Assembly (NCBI RefSeq): GCF_030815955.1
Contig: NZ_JAUSXK010000001.1
Coordinates: 3,906,001 to 3,970,000 of the forward strand
Direction of reading: 5' to 3'
Source: Microbacterium murale
Lineage (GTDB): Bacteria > Actinomycetota > Actinomycetes > Actinomycetales > Microbacteriaceae
Length of the DNA: 64,000 nucleotides
This document shows, piece by piece, positions 7,265 to 16,834 of the stretch (positions are counted from its first letter, which is position 1; every line of letters starts with the position of its first letter). A program made the position numbers and the translations under genes. The notes beneath the pieces are model-generated. The model saw only the letters and a program-made list of their open reading frames with translations, made no database searches and was not told where the DNA came from.

Positions 7265-7992
7265 AGGCCGGATTCGTCGGTGCGCACCAGGATGGCGCCG
7301 CACTCAGGGCAGGTCAGCACAGCGTCTGGCGCGGCCCGGCGGACCTCGTTGAGGTGGGTTCCGGAAAGCATCATGCGGCAACCCTCGCAGGTGCCGCCGC
7401 GCAGCAGACCGACGCCGATTCCGCGTGACGCGCGGCGCTCATAATCGGCGAGCAGTTCGGCCGGAATGCCCGCGGAGATCGCGGCCCGATCGCGGGTCAG
7501 GTGCTCGCCCTCGGTCGTGGCCGCCGCCACAGCGGCCTTCGCCTGCGTGGTGAGTTCGGTGCCCTCGGCGGTGGTCACATCGATGAGAGCCTGTTGCGCT
7601 GCGACTGCGGCCTCGGCCTCTTCCACTCGCGACATGACCTCGAGTTCCATGTCTTCCAAGTCGCTGACCCGCCTGGCAAGACTGGCGAGCTCGTGCTCGA
7701 AGGCCTGGGCATCCTTCGAGTTGGTGCTGGCGGCCAGCCGTTCCGTGTCGCGCGTTCGCCGCTGCTCGACGAGCTTCACGTCTGATTCCAGACGTGCGAG
7801 TTCCGTGCGGGCATCGTCGCGGGCACCGGTCAGAGTGGTCAATTCGCGCAGCTGCTCCTGTCGCTCTTTGGAGAGCTCATTGATGCGCGGACCCTGCACC
7901 GGCGTGGTGCGCGCACGCTCGGCCTGCTGGATGCGGCGATCCAGTTCGGCGACGTCGAGAAGGAGGCGCTGTTGCTCGGGGCTGGCATTCAC
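7261..7992 (-). CDS. Coiled-coil C4 zinc-ribbon protein
   Basis: 243 residues. A long helical hairpin occupies residues ~1-170 (rich in E, R, A, Q; AELDRRIQQAERAR, LARLESDVKLVEQRR). A C-terminal zinc ribbon with two Cys pairs (CEGC and CPEC) follows. This is the zf-RING_7/DR0291 family, whose mycobacterial member is Rv2229c. Members are thought to bind nucleic acid, but a firm role is not established. It is coupled by a 4-bp overlap to the polymerase gene downstream. The start ATG 7992 gives the family-typical short N-terminus (MNASPEQQRLLLDV). Confidence 0.85.
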   Translation of the reverse strand: MNASPEQQRLLLDVAELDRRIQQAERARTTPVQGPRINELSKERQEQLRELTTLTGARDDARTELARLESDVKLVEQRRTRDTERLAASTNSKDAQAFEHELASLARRVSDLEDMELEVMSRVEEAEAAVAAQQALIDVTTAEGTELTTQAKAAVAAATTEGEHLTRDRAAISAGIPAELLADYERRASRGIGVGLLRGGTCEGCRMMLSGTHLNEVRRAAPDAVLTCPECGAILVRTDESGL

Positions 7993-8112
7993 ATCTCCAA
8001 CCTACCCGCAGCGAGCGAGGCCGCGACACGAGTGTCCCGTGCCGAGCGAGCAAGGGTTGCAGGCGCACAGCGCCGATCACTCGCGGTCTTGGACGACCGA
8101 CGAGCGGATCGA

Positions 8113-8487
8113 TCAGCCGGGCACGCCATCGAGATAGGTCCAGACCTTGTCTTCGCGGACGAAACGACTTCGTTCCTTCAGAGATGTCTGTACGCGGTTC
8201 TCGCGGTAGAACGCCTCGAATGTCACGAAACCGGTGGTGTCGAACGGTCCGCCCGCCTCGGTACCGAGGATGTCGAGTCGCGTCCAGCGGACATCGGGGT
8301 CGAGATCGACGTCGTTCGGTCTGGTCGACGGATGCCATGACCGCAGAAGATACGCGGCATCTCCGACCGCGAAAGCGGTGAACCGCGATCGCATGAGCCG
8401 CTCGGCAGTCGGCGCCGCCGCCGCTCCCGTCAGCAGAGGACCGCAGCACGACTCGTATGTGTCGCCGGATAGACAGGGACAGCGCAT
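8113..8487 (-). CDS. YchJ-like SEC-C protein
   Basis: 124 residues. The N-terminal metal-binding motif CPCLSGDTYESCCGPLL resembles SEC-C zinc sites, and an NTF2-like domain follows (LMRSRFTAFAVGDAAYLLRSWHPSTRP). This is the UPF0225/YchJ family, of unknown function. Length agrees with the family. It lies 120 bp upstream of the zinc-ribbon gene on the same strand; the gap shows no clear terminator. The gene is divergent from the aldo/keto reductase at 8538. Confidence 0.88.
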   Translation of the reverse strand: MRCPCLSGDTYESCCGPLLTGAAAAPTAERLMRSRFTAFAVGDAAYLLRSWHPSTRPNDVDLDPDVRWTRLDILGTEAGGPFDTTGFVTFEAFYRENRVQTSLKERSRFVREDKVWTYLDGVPG

Positions 8488-8537
8488 GAGTCCATTGTGC
8501 CGCGTACGCTGAATTCGAGACCACGAAGGAGACCACG

Positions 8538-9377
8538 ATGACTGCTCTGCCCACTCGCACCGCTCACAACGGCTTCACTCTTCCCGCGATCGGATTGGGA
8601 ACCTATCGCCTCAACGGCGCGGAAGGAGCGGCAGCGATCGCAGCCGGCATCGACTCCGGCTATCGTCTGATCGACTCGGCGTTCAACTACGAGAACGAGG
8701 GCACTGTGGGACGCGGAGTGGCGGATGCCGCGACGGATCGCAGCGAGGTCATCGTCACCACGAAGCTACCCGGTCGACACCACCCGATCGAGAAGGCGCG
8801 TACGAGCATCGAGGAGAGCAGGTTCCGACTGGGACTCGATGCCACCGACCTGCACCTCATCCACTGGCCGAACCCGATTCAGGACGAGTACGTCCAGGCG
8901 TGGACTGCGCTCGTCGACGCACAGCAGCGCGGCGTGGTGCGTCAGATCGGCGTGTCGAACTTTCTCCCTGAGCACCTCGAACGCCTCGAACATGAGACCG
9001 GCGTGCGCCCTGTGGTGAACCAGATCGAGTTGCACCCGTACTTCCCGCAAGAGGAGCAGCTCGCCTACCACCGCGAGCACGGCATCATCACGGAAGCATG
9101 GAGCCCCATCGGGCGGGCGAAAGCGCTGCTGGAGGAGCCGGTGATCGTCGAGGTCGCGGCGGCTCACGAGATCTCGCCCGCGCAGGCCGTTCTCGCCTGG
9201 CATGTCGCACGGGAGAGCGTCGCCATCCCGAAGGCGTCCTCCCTGGAGCACCAGCGCGCCAACCTCGCCGCAGCATCCGTCGTTCTCGGGGACGACGAGG
9301 TCGCGGCGATCACTGCGCTGGGCCGGGCCGACGGCCGTCTCTTCGATGCCGACCCGAGGACGCACGAGGAGTCCTGA
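8538..9377 (+). CDS. Aldo/keto reductase (AKR5-like)
   Basis: 279-residue NADPH-dependent oxidoreductase with a TIM-barrel fold, similar to 2,5-diketo-D-gluconate reductases. The catalytic tetrad is visible: Asp and Tyr in LIDSAFNYENE, Lys in VTTKLPG and His in LHLIHWPNP. VRQIGVSNF and the cofactor-binding IPKASS segment are also present. The start ATG 8538 is supported by a GAAGGAG ribosome binding site 7 bp upstream. The physiological substrate cannot be read from sequence. It converges with the SDR gene at 9404. Confidence 0.9.
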   Translation: MTALPTRTAHNGFTLPAIGLGTYRLNGAEGAAAIAAGIDSGYRLIDSAFNYENEGTVGRGVADAATDRSEVIVTTKLPGRHHPIEKARTSIEESRFRLGLDATDLHLIHWPNPIQDEYVQAWTALVDAQQRGVVRQIGVSNFLPEHLERLEHETGVRPVVNQIELHPYFPQEEQLAYHREHGIITEAWSPIGRAKALLEEPVIVEVAAAHEISPAQAVLAWHVARESVAIPKASSLEHQRANLAAASVVLGDDEVAAITALGRADGRLFDADPRTHEES

Positions 9378-9403
9378 CCCGCAACCCGCCGGTCCACCCA
9401 AGA

Positions 9404-10195
9404 TCAGATCATCGTCGTCAGCACGCCCCCATCAGCACGCATCGCCGCCCCGTTGGTCGCCGACGAGAGTGGGCTCGCCAGGTACAGCGCCAAGTTGGCG
9501 ACCTCTTCGGGGTCGATGAACCGCTCCAGCAGAGATGTGGTGTTTGCAGCGATGATGGCTGCTTTTAGCGCGTCCGTCGACGTGTCTTGGGCCCGCGAGA
9601 TCGTGCGTACGGTTTCAGCGACGCCATCCGAGTACGTCGGACCGCCGACGATCGTGTTCACCGTCACTTCGGTGCCCCGAGTGAGCTTGGCGAGGCCGTT
9701 GCTGAGTGCGAGCATCGCCGCTTTCGTCACGCCGTAGTGCACCATGTCTGCAGGGATGTTCACGCCGGATTCGCTGCCGATGAAGATGATGCGCCCCCAT
9801 CCCTTTTCGAGCATGCTCGGCATTGCCGCGCGTGACAGTCGCACACCGCTCATGACGTTGATGTCGAAGTACCGCTGCCAGTCGTCGTCGCCGATGTCGC
9901 CGAACGGTGCGAGTTCGAAGAGTCCGACGTTGTTGACCAGGATGTCGACGTCTCCGAGCTCTTCGATCAGCTGCGCGACCTGTTGTGGGTCTTCGAAGTC
10001 GGCGACGATTCCCGAGACAGGCGCGTCGAGATCTCCCGCCTTCAATTCGCGTACAGCGTGGTCGACCCTGCCATGGCTCCGCCCGTTGATGACGACGGAT
10101 GCTCCTTCAGAGAGGAGTCCCCTCGCGATCGCGTATCCGATCCCCTGCGTCGACCCGCTCACGAACGCTCTTCTGCCGTCCAGTTTCAATTCCAT
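9404..10195 (-). CDS. Short-chain dehydrogenase/reductase
   Basis: 263 residues with the classical SDR layout: nucleotide motif SGSTQGIG near residue 14, NNVG, catalytic Ser in GSESG and YGVTK as the YxxxK motif. NADPH preference is suggested by the NGRS segment after beta-2. Substrate unknown. The start ATG 10195 has an AAAGGAG ribosome binding site. It is divergent from a MarR gene, with two matching palindromes between them, so it is very probably the repressor's target and may act in a stress or xenobiotic response. Confidence 0.9.
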   Translation of the reverse strand: MELKLDGRRAFVSGSTQGIGYAIARGLLSEGASVVINGRSHGRVDHAVRELKAGDLDAPVSGIVADFEDPQQVAQLIEELGDVDILVNNVGLFELAPFGDIGDDDWQRYFDINVMSGVRLSRAAMPSMLEKGWGRIIFIGSESGVNIPADMVHYGVTKAAMLALSNGLAKLTRGTEVTVNTIVGGPTYSDGVAETVRTISRAQDTSTDALKAAIIAANTTSLLERFIDPEEVANLALYLASPLSSATNGAAMRADGGVLTTMI

Positions 10196-10205
10196 TTCAC
10201 TCCTT

Positions 10206-10225
10206 TTACTTGCTCAGTCAAGTCA
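10206..10225. promoter_or_regulatory. MarR-type operator, SDR-proximal copy
   Basis: TTACTTG-6 nt-CAAGTCA, a 7-6-7 palindrome with one mismatch, just upstream of the SDR ribosome binding site. Same half-site and spacer as the second palindrome, whose centre is 32 bp away. Confidence 0.7.
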
Positions 10226-10236
10226 TTTTGCATCAT

Positions 10237-10258
10237 TTGACTTGACCGGGCAAGTCAA
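10237..10258. promoter_or_regulatory. MarR-type operator, regulator-proximal copy
   Basis: TTGACTTG-6 nt-CAAGTCAA, a perfect palindrome. It overlaps a TTGACC -35 box (10242-10247) that lies 16 bp from the TACTCT -10 (10264-10269) of the MarR gene. Binding here would block the regulator's own promoter. Confidence 0.75.
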
Positions 10259-10275
10259 TCGCGTACTCTGATCTC

Positions 10276-10776
10276 ATGTCCGATCCTTCTGATCCTGCGG
10301 TTCTCGACAGCGGTGAGCTGGAGACGTGGGCCTCTCTGGCAACGCTCCTGGAGTGGCTGCCCGCCGCACTCGACGCACAGCTGCTCAGCGACTCGCAGGT
10401 GACACATTTCGAGTACGGAATCCTCTACGCCCTCGCCAGCGCACCGGAGAGAACGCTCCGGATGAGCGTGCTCGCCGGCTACGCGAACAGTTCACTGTCC
10501 CGGCTGTCCCGCGCGGCCGCGCGCCTGGAGAAACGCGGATGGATGCACCGGACTCCCGATCCCGCCGACGGTCGTTTCACGCTCGCGATCATCACGGATG
10601 CCGGGCTGGCGAAGGTCGACCAGGCAAGCCCCGGCCATGTGAGCACCGTCAGACGACTGGTGATCGATCCGCTGACGACGTCGCAGATGAAGCAGTTGAA
10701 GGAGATCAGTCGGCGAATCCTCGGTGCCGTCCGGGAAGAAGAGGGCTGGCGACCCGGCACAGCAGCGAGTCGCTGA
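10276..10776 (+). CDS. MarR family transcriptional regulator
   Basis: 166 residues with a winged HTH core: MSVLAGYANSSLSRLSRAAARLEKRGWMHR followed by the wing DPADGRFTLAIITDAG. MarR proteins are usually repressors that release DNA on binding small aromatic or phenolic ligands. The ATG 10276 is 6 nt after the TACTCT -10 box, so the mRNA is probably leaderless. It is divergent from the SDR gene, with twin operators in between; the quinone reductase and LysE genes follow downstream on the same strand and may belong to the same regulon. Confidence 0.88.
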   Translation: MSDPSDPAVLDSGELETWASLATLLEWLPAALDAQLLSDSQVTHFEYGILYALASAPERTLRMSVLAGYANSSLSRLSRAAARLEKRGWMHRTPDPADGRFTLAIITDAGLAKVDQASPGHVSTVRRLVIDPLTTSQMKQLKEISRRILGAVREEEGWRPGTAASR

Positions 10777-10843
10777 AGACTCACCCCGTCACATCGATGC
10801 CCGGACGAGGAATACCCGCAGGCGACTGCGCCTTGCATCCGGC

Positions 10844-11872
10844 ATGAGAGCAATCGTGTACACAGACAAGGGCGGCTCAGACACGCTCACGTTGATCGAG
10901 CGTGAAGCGGGGCAGCCTGGTCCCGGTGAGGTGCGCGTCCGCATCCACGCATCGGGAGTGAATCCCACCGATTGGAAGGCTCGTGCCTCGTCTGAGGCAC
11001 CGATGCCCTTCGATCAGGTCGTCCCGAACCAGGACGGCGCTGGTGTCGTGGATGCCGTCGGTGACGGGGTCGCTGACCTCCGCGTGGGAGATCGTGTGTG
11101 GGTGTACCTCGCGGCTCACCAGCGCCCTACCGGAACCGCTCAGGATGTGACGATCATTCCGGCCCTGCGCGCCGTGAGACTTCCGGAAGGGGTCGGTTTC
11201 GATGTGGCTGCAAGCCTTGGCGTACCCGCGATGACTGCACATCGCGCGCTGACAGTGCACGAGCACGGTCCGTCGCGGCTCGCTCCTGGCGCTCTCTCCG
11301 ATCGGACCGTCCTCGTTCAGGGCGGAGCCGGCGCGGTGGGTCACGCGGCGATCCAACTCGCGGTCTGGGCCGGCGCCAGAGTTCTCGCGACGGTCAGCAG
11401 CGACGAGAAGGAGAACCTCGCCCGCGCAGCAGGAGCGCACCACGTGTTCCGCTATCCCGATGATCGGCTGGCCGAACGAATCCTCGAAGTCGCCCCGTCG
11501 GGAGTCGACCACATCGTCGAGGTCTCGCCCGCGATGAACGCCGCACTGGATGTCGCAGTGGTGGCCAATCACGGCTCCATCGCGTTCTACGCGAACGACA
11601 AGGGCGACACATTCGCCGTCCCGATCATCCCCACATTCGCGAAGAACGCGCGCTGGCAGGGACTGCTGTTGTACACGGTCGGCGAGGATGCTCTCGCCAC
11701 AGCGGTCGCGGACATCACGGCTGCGCTGGAGGATGACGCGCTTCCGGTCGGAAAGGCGGACGGGCTTCCCCTCACGTGGTTTCCCCTAGAGGAGACGGCC
11801 GCCGCGCACGACGCGGTGCAACAGGGCACGATCGGAAAGGTTCTCATCCGCGTCGTGGACGACGGGGACTGA
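10844..11872 (+). CDS. Zinc-independent quinone oxidoreductase (MDR family)
   Basis: 342 residues, NADPH:quinone reductase type. GroES-like N-terminal domain (GEVRVRIHASGVNPTDWKAR), then a Rossmann domain with GGAGAVGHAAIQLA. The structural and catalytic zinc Cys ligands are absent, as in the QOR subfamily. The ATG 10844 (MRAIVYTDKGG) is the family-typical start; longer upstream reading is not conserved-looking. It lies 67 bp after the MarR gene on the same strand and may be controlled by it. Likely role is reduction of quinones or reactive carbonyls. Confidence 0.88.
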   Translation: MRAIVYTDKGGSDTLTLIEREAGQPGPGEVRVRIHASGVNPTDWKARASSEAPMPFDQVVPNQDGAGVVDAVGDGVADLRVGDRVWVYLAAHQRPTGTAQDVTIIPALRAVRLPEGVGFDVAASLGVPAMTAHRALTVHEHGPSRLAPGALSDRTVLVQGGAGAVGHAAIQLAVWAGARVLATVSSDEKENLARAAGAHHVFRYPDDRLAERILEVAPSGVDHIVEVSPAMNAALDVAVVANHGSIAFYANDKGDTFAVPIIPTFAKNARWQGLLLYTVGEDALATAVADITAALEDDALPVGKADGLPLTWFPLEETAAAHDAVQQGTIGKVLIRVVDDGD

Positions 11873-11900
11873 GATCCCGCGCGAGTCGTACGATGAGGGC

Positions 11901-12542
11901 ATGCTCTCCTGGGAAGCCCTGCTCGCGTTCACATTCGCGTCCTTCATCTTGATCGCGATCCCTGGACCCAGCGTCCTGTTCGTGATCGGCCGGTCGCTCG
12001 CACTGGGCCGGCGCGGCGGCATCCTCAGCGTTCTGGGCAACGAAGTCGGCGCCCTCCCGCTGGTGATCGCCGTCTCGCTCGGCATCGGGACGATCGTCGC
12101 GGAATCGATTGTCGTGTTCACCGTCATCAAGATCGTCGGCGCTTCGTACCTGGTCTATCTCGGCATCCAGGCGATTCGCCACAGACGCGAGGGGCTCGAG
12201 GCGGGTGGCCGCGCGGGTCGGCCGGGAGTCTCCGGATGGGTGACGTTTCGACAGGGAGTGATCGTCGGTGCAACGAACCCGAAGACGATCGTGTTCTTCG
12301 TCGCCGTACTGCCTCAGTTCGTGAACTACAGCGCGGGGAACGTGGCGCTGCAGATGATGTTGTTGGGACTCGTGTTCACGATCGTCGCACTCCTGTGCGA
12401 CTCCGTCTGGGCGATCGCGGCCGGGACGGCGCGCCAGTGGTTTTCAACGTCGCCCAAACGACTGTCGGCGATACGTGCGGCCGGTGGCGGCATGATGATC
12501 GGACTCGGTGGAACGCTGGCCCTCACAGGGAACAAAGCATGA
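11901..12542 (+). CDS. LysE/RhtB family exporter
   Basis: 213-residue inner-membrane protein with about six hydrophobic segments, starting with the signature AIPGPSVLFVIGRSLALGRRGG and containing GATNPKTIVFFVAVLPQF. The family exports amino acids and related metabolites; the substrate is not predictable. The ATG 11901 comes 6 nt after a TACGAT -10 box (11889-11894), so it probably has its own leaderless promoter. It follows the quinone reductase by 28 bp and precedes tRNA-Val on the other strand. Confidence 0.9.
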   Translation: MLSWEALLAFTFASFILIAIPGPSVLFVIGRSLALGRRGGILSVLGNEVGALPLVIAVSLGIGTIVAESIVVFTVIKIVGASYLVYLGIQAIRHRREGLEAGGRAGRPGVSGWVTFRQGVIVGATNPKTIVFFVAVLPQFVNYSAGNVALQMMLLGLVFTIVALLCDSVWAIAAGTARQWFSTSPKRLSAIRAAGGGMMIGLGGTLALTGNKA

Positions 12543-12560
12543 TCACTGGCGTTCGTGCTG

Positions 12561-12633
12561 TGGGCCCTGCCGGGATCGAACCGACGACATCCACGGTGTA
12601 AACGTGGCGCTCTACCAGCTGAGCTAAAGGCCC
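12561..12633 (-). tRNA. tRNA-Val (anticodon TAC)
   Basis: 73-nt cloverleaf on the minus strand. Acceptor GGGCCTT pairs with AGGGCCC, the D-arm region is TAGCTCAGCTGGTAGAGC, the anticodon arm is CCACG-TTTACAC-CGTGG, and the T-loop is GGTTCGATCC. The discriminator is A, and the 3' CCA is not encoded. Confidence 0.95.
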
Positions 12634-12786
12634 TGGTGCGTTCAGTCTATCCATGTCACGGATGCGCGACGCAGTCTGTGAAGAGGGCTAGGCTAAATGC
12701 GGCGCGCGTTGTGCCGAGCCGACAAGGCTCCCCGCGTCGCTTCCCGTTTCCTTGGCAAGACCTGCCAGCTTGACGAAAGGCTCCTT

Positions 12787-15513
12787 GTGACCGTTCACGA
12801 CCAGGATCCGTACTCCCAGGGCCCCCTCGACAGCGATCCGGAGGAGACCGGCGAGTGGCAGCAGTCACTTGACGGGCTGGTCGATGCCAAGGGTCACGGC
12901 CGCGGCCGCGAGATCATGCTCAGCATGCTCAAGCGTTCGAAGGAGCTGCACCTCAACGTGCCGATGGTTCCGACGACGGACTACATCAACACGATCGCCT
13001 CCGAGAACGAGCCGGACTTCCCCGGCGACGAGGAGCTTGAGCGCCGTTACCGCCACTGGATCCGCTGGAACGCCGCGATCACAGTGCACCGCGCGCAGCG
13101 TCCGGGCATCGGCGTGGGTGGTCACATCTCCACGTACGCGTCCGCAGCCTCGCTGTATGAGGTCGGCCACAACCACTTCTTCCGCGGGCAGGACGACTCG
13201 TCCGGCGGAGACCAGATCTTCTACCAGGGCCACGCCTCACCCGGCATGTACGCCCGCGCCTTCCTCGAAGGACGCCTGACCGAGGCGCAGCTCGATGCAT
13301 TCCGCCAGGAGAAGTCCGGCGCGCCCAACGGCATCCCGTCGTACCCGCACCCGCGCATGATGCGTGAGTTCTGGCAGTTCCCGACCGTCTCGATGGGCCT
13401 CGGCCCGATCAATGCGGTCTACCAGGCGATGGCGAACAAGTATCTCGAGAATCGCGGTATCAAGAGCGTCGCAGACTCCCACGTGTGGGCGTTCCTGGGC
13501 GACGGCGAGATGGACGAGGTCGAATCGCGCGGTCAGCTCCAGGTCGCGGCCAACGAAGGCCTCGACAACCTGACCTTCGTGATCAACTGCAACCTGCAGC
13601 GTCTCGACGGACCGGTGCGCGGCAACGGAAAGATCATCCAGGAGCTGGAGTCCTACTTCCGCGGCGCCGGCTGGAACGTCATCAAGGTCGTCTGGGGCCG
13701 CGAATGGGACGACCTTCTCGCCCGCGACACCGAAGGCGCGCTGCTCAACCTCATGAATGTCACCCCCGATGGTGACTACCAGACGTACAAGGCCGAGAGC
13801 GGCGCCTTCGTGCGCGAGAACTTCTTCGGTCGCGACGAGCGCACCGCCGCCCTGGTCAAGGACTACACCGACGACCAGATCTGGAAGCTCCGCCGCGGTG
13901 GCCACGACTACCGCAAGGTGTACGCGGCGTACAAGGCTGCGACGGAGCACAAGGGCCAGCCGACCGTCATCCTCGCCAAGACGGTGAAGGGCTACGGCCT
14001 CGGCCCGCACTTCGAGGGGCGCAACGCGACGCACCAGATGAAGAAGATGACGCTGGAAGACCTCAAGCTCTTCCGCGACACCATGCAGATCCCGATCACG
14101 GATGCTCAGCTCGAGGAGAACCCGTACCAGCCGCCGTACTTCCACCCCGGCGCCCAGGACGAGACGATCCAGTACATGCTGGACCGCCGCCGTGACCTCG
14201 GCGGCTTCCTGCCGGAGCGTCGCACCACCCACGTGGGTCTCACGCTCCCCGAGGACAAGGACTACGCGTTCCCGAAGAAGGGCTCGGGCAACCAGGAGGT
14301 CGCCACGACGATGGCCTTCGTCCGCATGCTCAAGGACCTCATGAAGGTCAAGGGCTTCGGCGAGCGAGTCGTACCGATCATCCCCGATGAGGCGCGCACG
14401 TTCGGAATGGACGCGTACTTCCCGACAGCGAAGATCTACAACCCCAACGGCCAGAACTACACTGCGGTCGACCGCGAGCTGCTCCTTGCCTACAAGGAGA
14501 GCCCGCAGGGCCAGATCATGCACGTCGGCATCAACGAGGCCGGCGCCACCGCGGCGTTCACCGCCACCGGCACGTCGTACTCTACGCATGGCGAACCGCT
14601 GATCCCGATCTACATCTTCTACTCGATGTTCGGCTACCAGCGCACCGGCGACGCATTCTGGGCCGCCGCTGACCAGATGGCCCGCGGGTTCGTGATCGGC
14701 GCGACCGCCGGCCGCACGACGCTCACCGGAGAGGGCACGCAGCACGCTGACGGCCACTCGCCGCTGCTCGCATCGACCAACCCGGCGACGGTGACCTATG
14801 ACCCGGCCTACGGGTACGAGGTCGCGCACATCGTGCAGGCGGGCATCGAGCGCATGTACGGCGGAACCCATCCCGACCCTGATGTCATGTACTACCTCAC
14901 GGTCTACAACGAGCCGTTCAAGCAGCCCGCCGAGCCGGAGAACGTCGACGTCGAGGGCATCCTCAAGGGTCTGCACCGCATCTCCGAGGGCCAGGGCGAC
15001 GGACCCCGCGTCCAGCTGCTGGCCTCCGGCGTCGGTGTGCCATGGGCGCTCGAGGCGCAGGAGCTGCTGGCCAACGACTGGGGCGTCGCCGCCGATGTGT
15101 GGTCCGTCACCAGCTGGACAGAGCTGCGCCGCGACGGTCTCGCCGCCGACGAGCACAACTTCCTCCACCCCGAGGAAGAGCCGCGGGTTGCGTACATCAC
15201 GCAGAAGCTGCAGGGCGCCGAAGGTCCGTTCGTCGCGACCAGCGACTTCATGCACGCGGTGCAGGACCAGATCCGCCAGTGGGTTCCGGGCGACTACTAC
15301 ACACTCGGCGCCGACGGCTTCGGCTTCGCGGACACCCGTGCAGCGGCACGTCGCTTCTTCAAGATCGACGGCCCCTCCATGGTGGTCCGCGCGCTCCAGG
15401 GTCTCGCGGACAAGGGGCAGGTCGAGCGCTCCGTGATCGCACAGGCGATCTCGAAGTACGACCTGCACAACGTCAACGCCGGCACGAGCGGAAACGCCGG
15501 CGGCGAGAGCTGA
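12787..15513 (+). CDS. aceE: Pyruvate dehydrogenase E1 component, homodimeric type
   Basis: 908-residue thiamine diphosphate enzyme that decarboxylates pyruvate and passes the acetyl group to E2 lipoyl domains. Motifs include [20 protein letters not shown] near the N-terminus and the ThDP fold GDGEMDE followed by NCNLQ. The length matches AceE proteins (~900 residues). GTG 12787 is chosen because it has a GAAAGG ribosome binding site and gives the usual N-terminus. A TAGGCT -10 at 12689-12694 implies a leader of about 85 nt. fasR and the fatty-acid genes follow, linking acetyl-CoA supply to lipid synthesis. Confidence 0.97.
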   Translation: MTVHDQDPYSQGPLDSDPEETGEWQQSLDGLVDAKGHGRGREIMLSMLKRSKELHLNVPMVPTTDYINTIASENEPDFPGDEELERRYRHWIRWNAAITVHRAQRPGIGVGGHISTYASAASLYEVGHNHFFRGQDDSSGGDQIFYQGHASPGMYARAFLEGRLTEAQLDAFRQEKSGAPNGIPSYPHPRMMREFWQFPTVSMGLGPINAVYQAMANKYLENRGIKSVADSHVWAFLGDGEMDEVESRGQLQVAANEGLDNLTFVINCNLQRLDGPVRGNGKIIQELESYFRGAGWNVIKVVWGREWDDLLARDTEGALLNLMNVTPDGDYQTYKAESGAFVRENFFGRDERTAALVKDYTDDQIWKLRRGGHDYRKVYAAYKAATEHKGQPTVILAKTVKGYGLGPHFEGRNATHQMKKMTLEDLKLFRDTMQIPITDAQLEENPYQPPYFHPGAQDETIQYMLDRRRDLGGFLPERRTTHVGLTLPEDKDYAFPKKGSGNQEVATTMAFVRMLKDLMKVKGFGERVVPIIPDEARTFGMDAYFPTAKIYNPNGQNYTAVDRELLLAYKESPQGQIMHVGINEAGATAAFTATGTSYSTHGEPLIPIYIFYSMFGYQRTGDAFWAAADQMARGFVIGATAGRTTLTGEGTQHADGHSPLLASTNPATVTYDPAYGYEVAHIVQAGIERMYGGTHPDPDVMYYLTVYNEPFKQPAEPENVDVEGILKGLHRISEGQGDGPRVQLLASGVGVPWALEAQELLANDWGVAADVWSVTSWTELRRDGLAADEHNFLHPEEEPRVAYITQKLQGAEGPFVATSDFMHAVQDQIRQWVPGDYYTLGADGFGFADTRAAARRFFKIDGPSMVVRALQGLADKGQVERSVIAQAISKYDLHNVNAGTSGNAGGES

Positions 15514-15520
15514 GCCCGGT

Positions 15521-16738
15521 GTGACCGGATCGCCTGTGGCATCGATGGACAAGGCAACGACGCTCGCCTGGCTGCGCCGGATCTCCGGTGACCTCGCCAC
15601 GGCGACGATTCAGCGTCTTGACGACACGCTGCCCTGGTATGCCGACATGCCACCGGCCCGCCGCTCTGCGGTCGGGCTGGTGGCGCAGGCGGGCATCAGC
15701 TCGTTCATCCAGTGGTTCGACGATCCGACCTCCACTCCGTGGATCGCGGCGGACGTCTTCGCGGCTGCGCCCAGGGAGCTTCTGCGAAGTGTCAGTCTGA
15801 CCCAGACCCTGCAGCTCATCCGCGTGACCGTCGAGGTCACGGAGGAACGGGTCGCAGGCAAGGGCGAAGATCTGCGTGAGGCCATCCTGCTGTTCTCGCG
15901 CGAGGTCGCCTTCGCCGCTGCAGATGTATACGCGCGGGCCGCCGAGGCGCGTGGTCTGTGGGATGCACGGCTCGAAGCGCTGGTGGTCGACTCCATCCTC
16001 ACCGGTGAGGCCGATGAGGAGCTGCCGAGCCGAATCGCCGCACTGGGCTGGCACGGCCACGGCGAGGTATGCGTCCTGGTGGGTACGACTCCCCCGCAGT
16101 TCGACGTGGACCATGTACGTCGCACAGCACGCAAGCTCTCGGTCGATGTGCTCATCGGAGTGCAGGGCTCAAGGCTCGTCCTCGTGCTCGGCCGCGCCCA
16201 GGTCGCCGGTCGTGAAGACGCAGATGATGACCTGGCGTTCGAGGACATCGCCGCACGTCTGGAGCCGTCCTTCGGCCCCGGCTACGTCGTGCTCGGCCCG
16301 CCGGTGGCTGCGCTTGTAGATGCCGGGCAGAGCGCACGCGCAGCTCTCGCCGGATTCGCCGTCGCCCGCGCATGGCGCACCGCTCCGCGTCCCGTAGAAG
16401 CCGACGATCTGCTGCCCGAGCGCGCACTCGCCGGTGACCCGCTGGCGAAGCAGACGCTCATCGAACGCATCTACCGCCCGTTGCAGGCGCACTCCACAGA
16501 CCTGGTCACGACCCTGTGGAGCTATCTCGACAACGGCCGCTCACTCGAGGCGACCGCACGAGAGCTGTTCGTGCACCCGAATACAGTCCGCTACCGCCTC
16601 AAGCGGGTGAGCGAGGTCATCGGGTGGGATGCGACGGGGCCACGTGAAGCCCTTATCCTGCAGACGGCACTGATCATCGGTTCCATCGGCGCCACGGATC
16701 CGGTGCGTCGCCGTCCCACCAATCGCCGCACGCGCTGA
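15521..16738 (+). CDS. fasR: PucR-type regulator, FasR-like
   Basis: 405 residues. The C-terminal PucR HTH region is clear (SLEATARELFVHPNTVRYRLKRVSEVIGWD), with a GGDEF-like/CdaR central region and an N-terminal helical domain. In Streptomyces coelicolor the homologue FasR sits directly before fabD and activates the fatty-acid operon; position and domain order here are the same. GTG 15521 is 8 bp after the aceE stop; ATG 15545 is an equally possible start because neither has a clear ribosome binding site. Confidence 0.88.
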   Translation: MTGSPVASMDKATTLAWLRRISGDLATATIQRLDDTLPWYADMPPARRSAVGLVAQAGISSFIQWFDDPTSTPWIAADVFAAAPRELLRSVSLTQTLQLIRVTVEVTEERVAGKGEDLREAILLFSREVAFAAADVYARAAEARGLWDARLEALVVDSILTGEADEELPSRIAALGWHGHGEVCVLVGTTPPQFDVDHVRRTARKLSVDVLIGVQGSRLVLVLGRAQVAGREDADDDLAFEDIAARLEPSFGPGYVVLGPPVAALVDAGQSARAALAGFAVARAWRTAPRPVEADDLLPERALAGDPLAKQTLIERIYRPLQAHSTDLVTTLWSYLDNGRSLEATARELFVHPNTVRYRLKRVSEVIGWDATGPREALILQTALIIGSIGATDPVRRRPTNRRTR

Positions 16739-16834
16739 GCCGACGACGCACGCTGTACGCCACACACAAGGGAATCTCGGAATCTTGTGAGGGTTCATCC
16801 ACCGTTCTGGCGCGAAGGTTGGCAGACTGAGTAG

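Noticed and set aside
13237..15600. 787-codon minus-strand ORF across aceE
   Set aside because: It is the mirror of a strongly conserved AceE gene in a GC-rich genome; no family motifs and no ribosome binding site.
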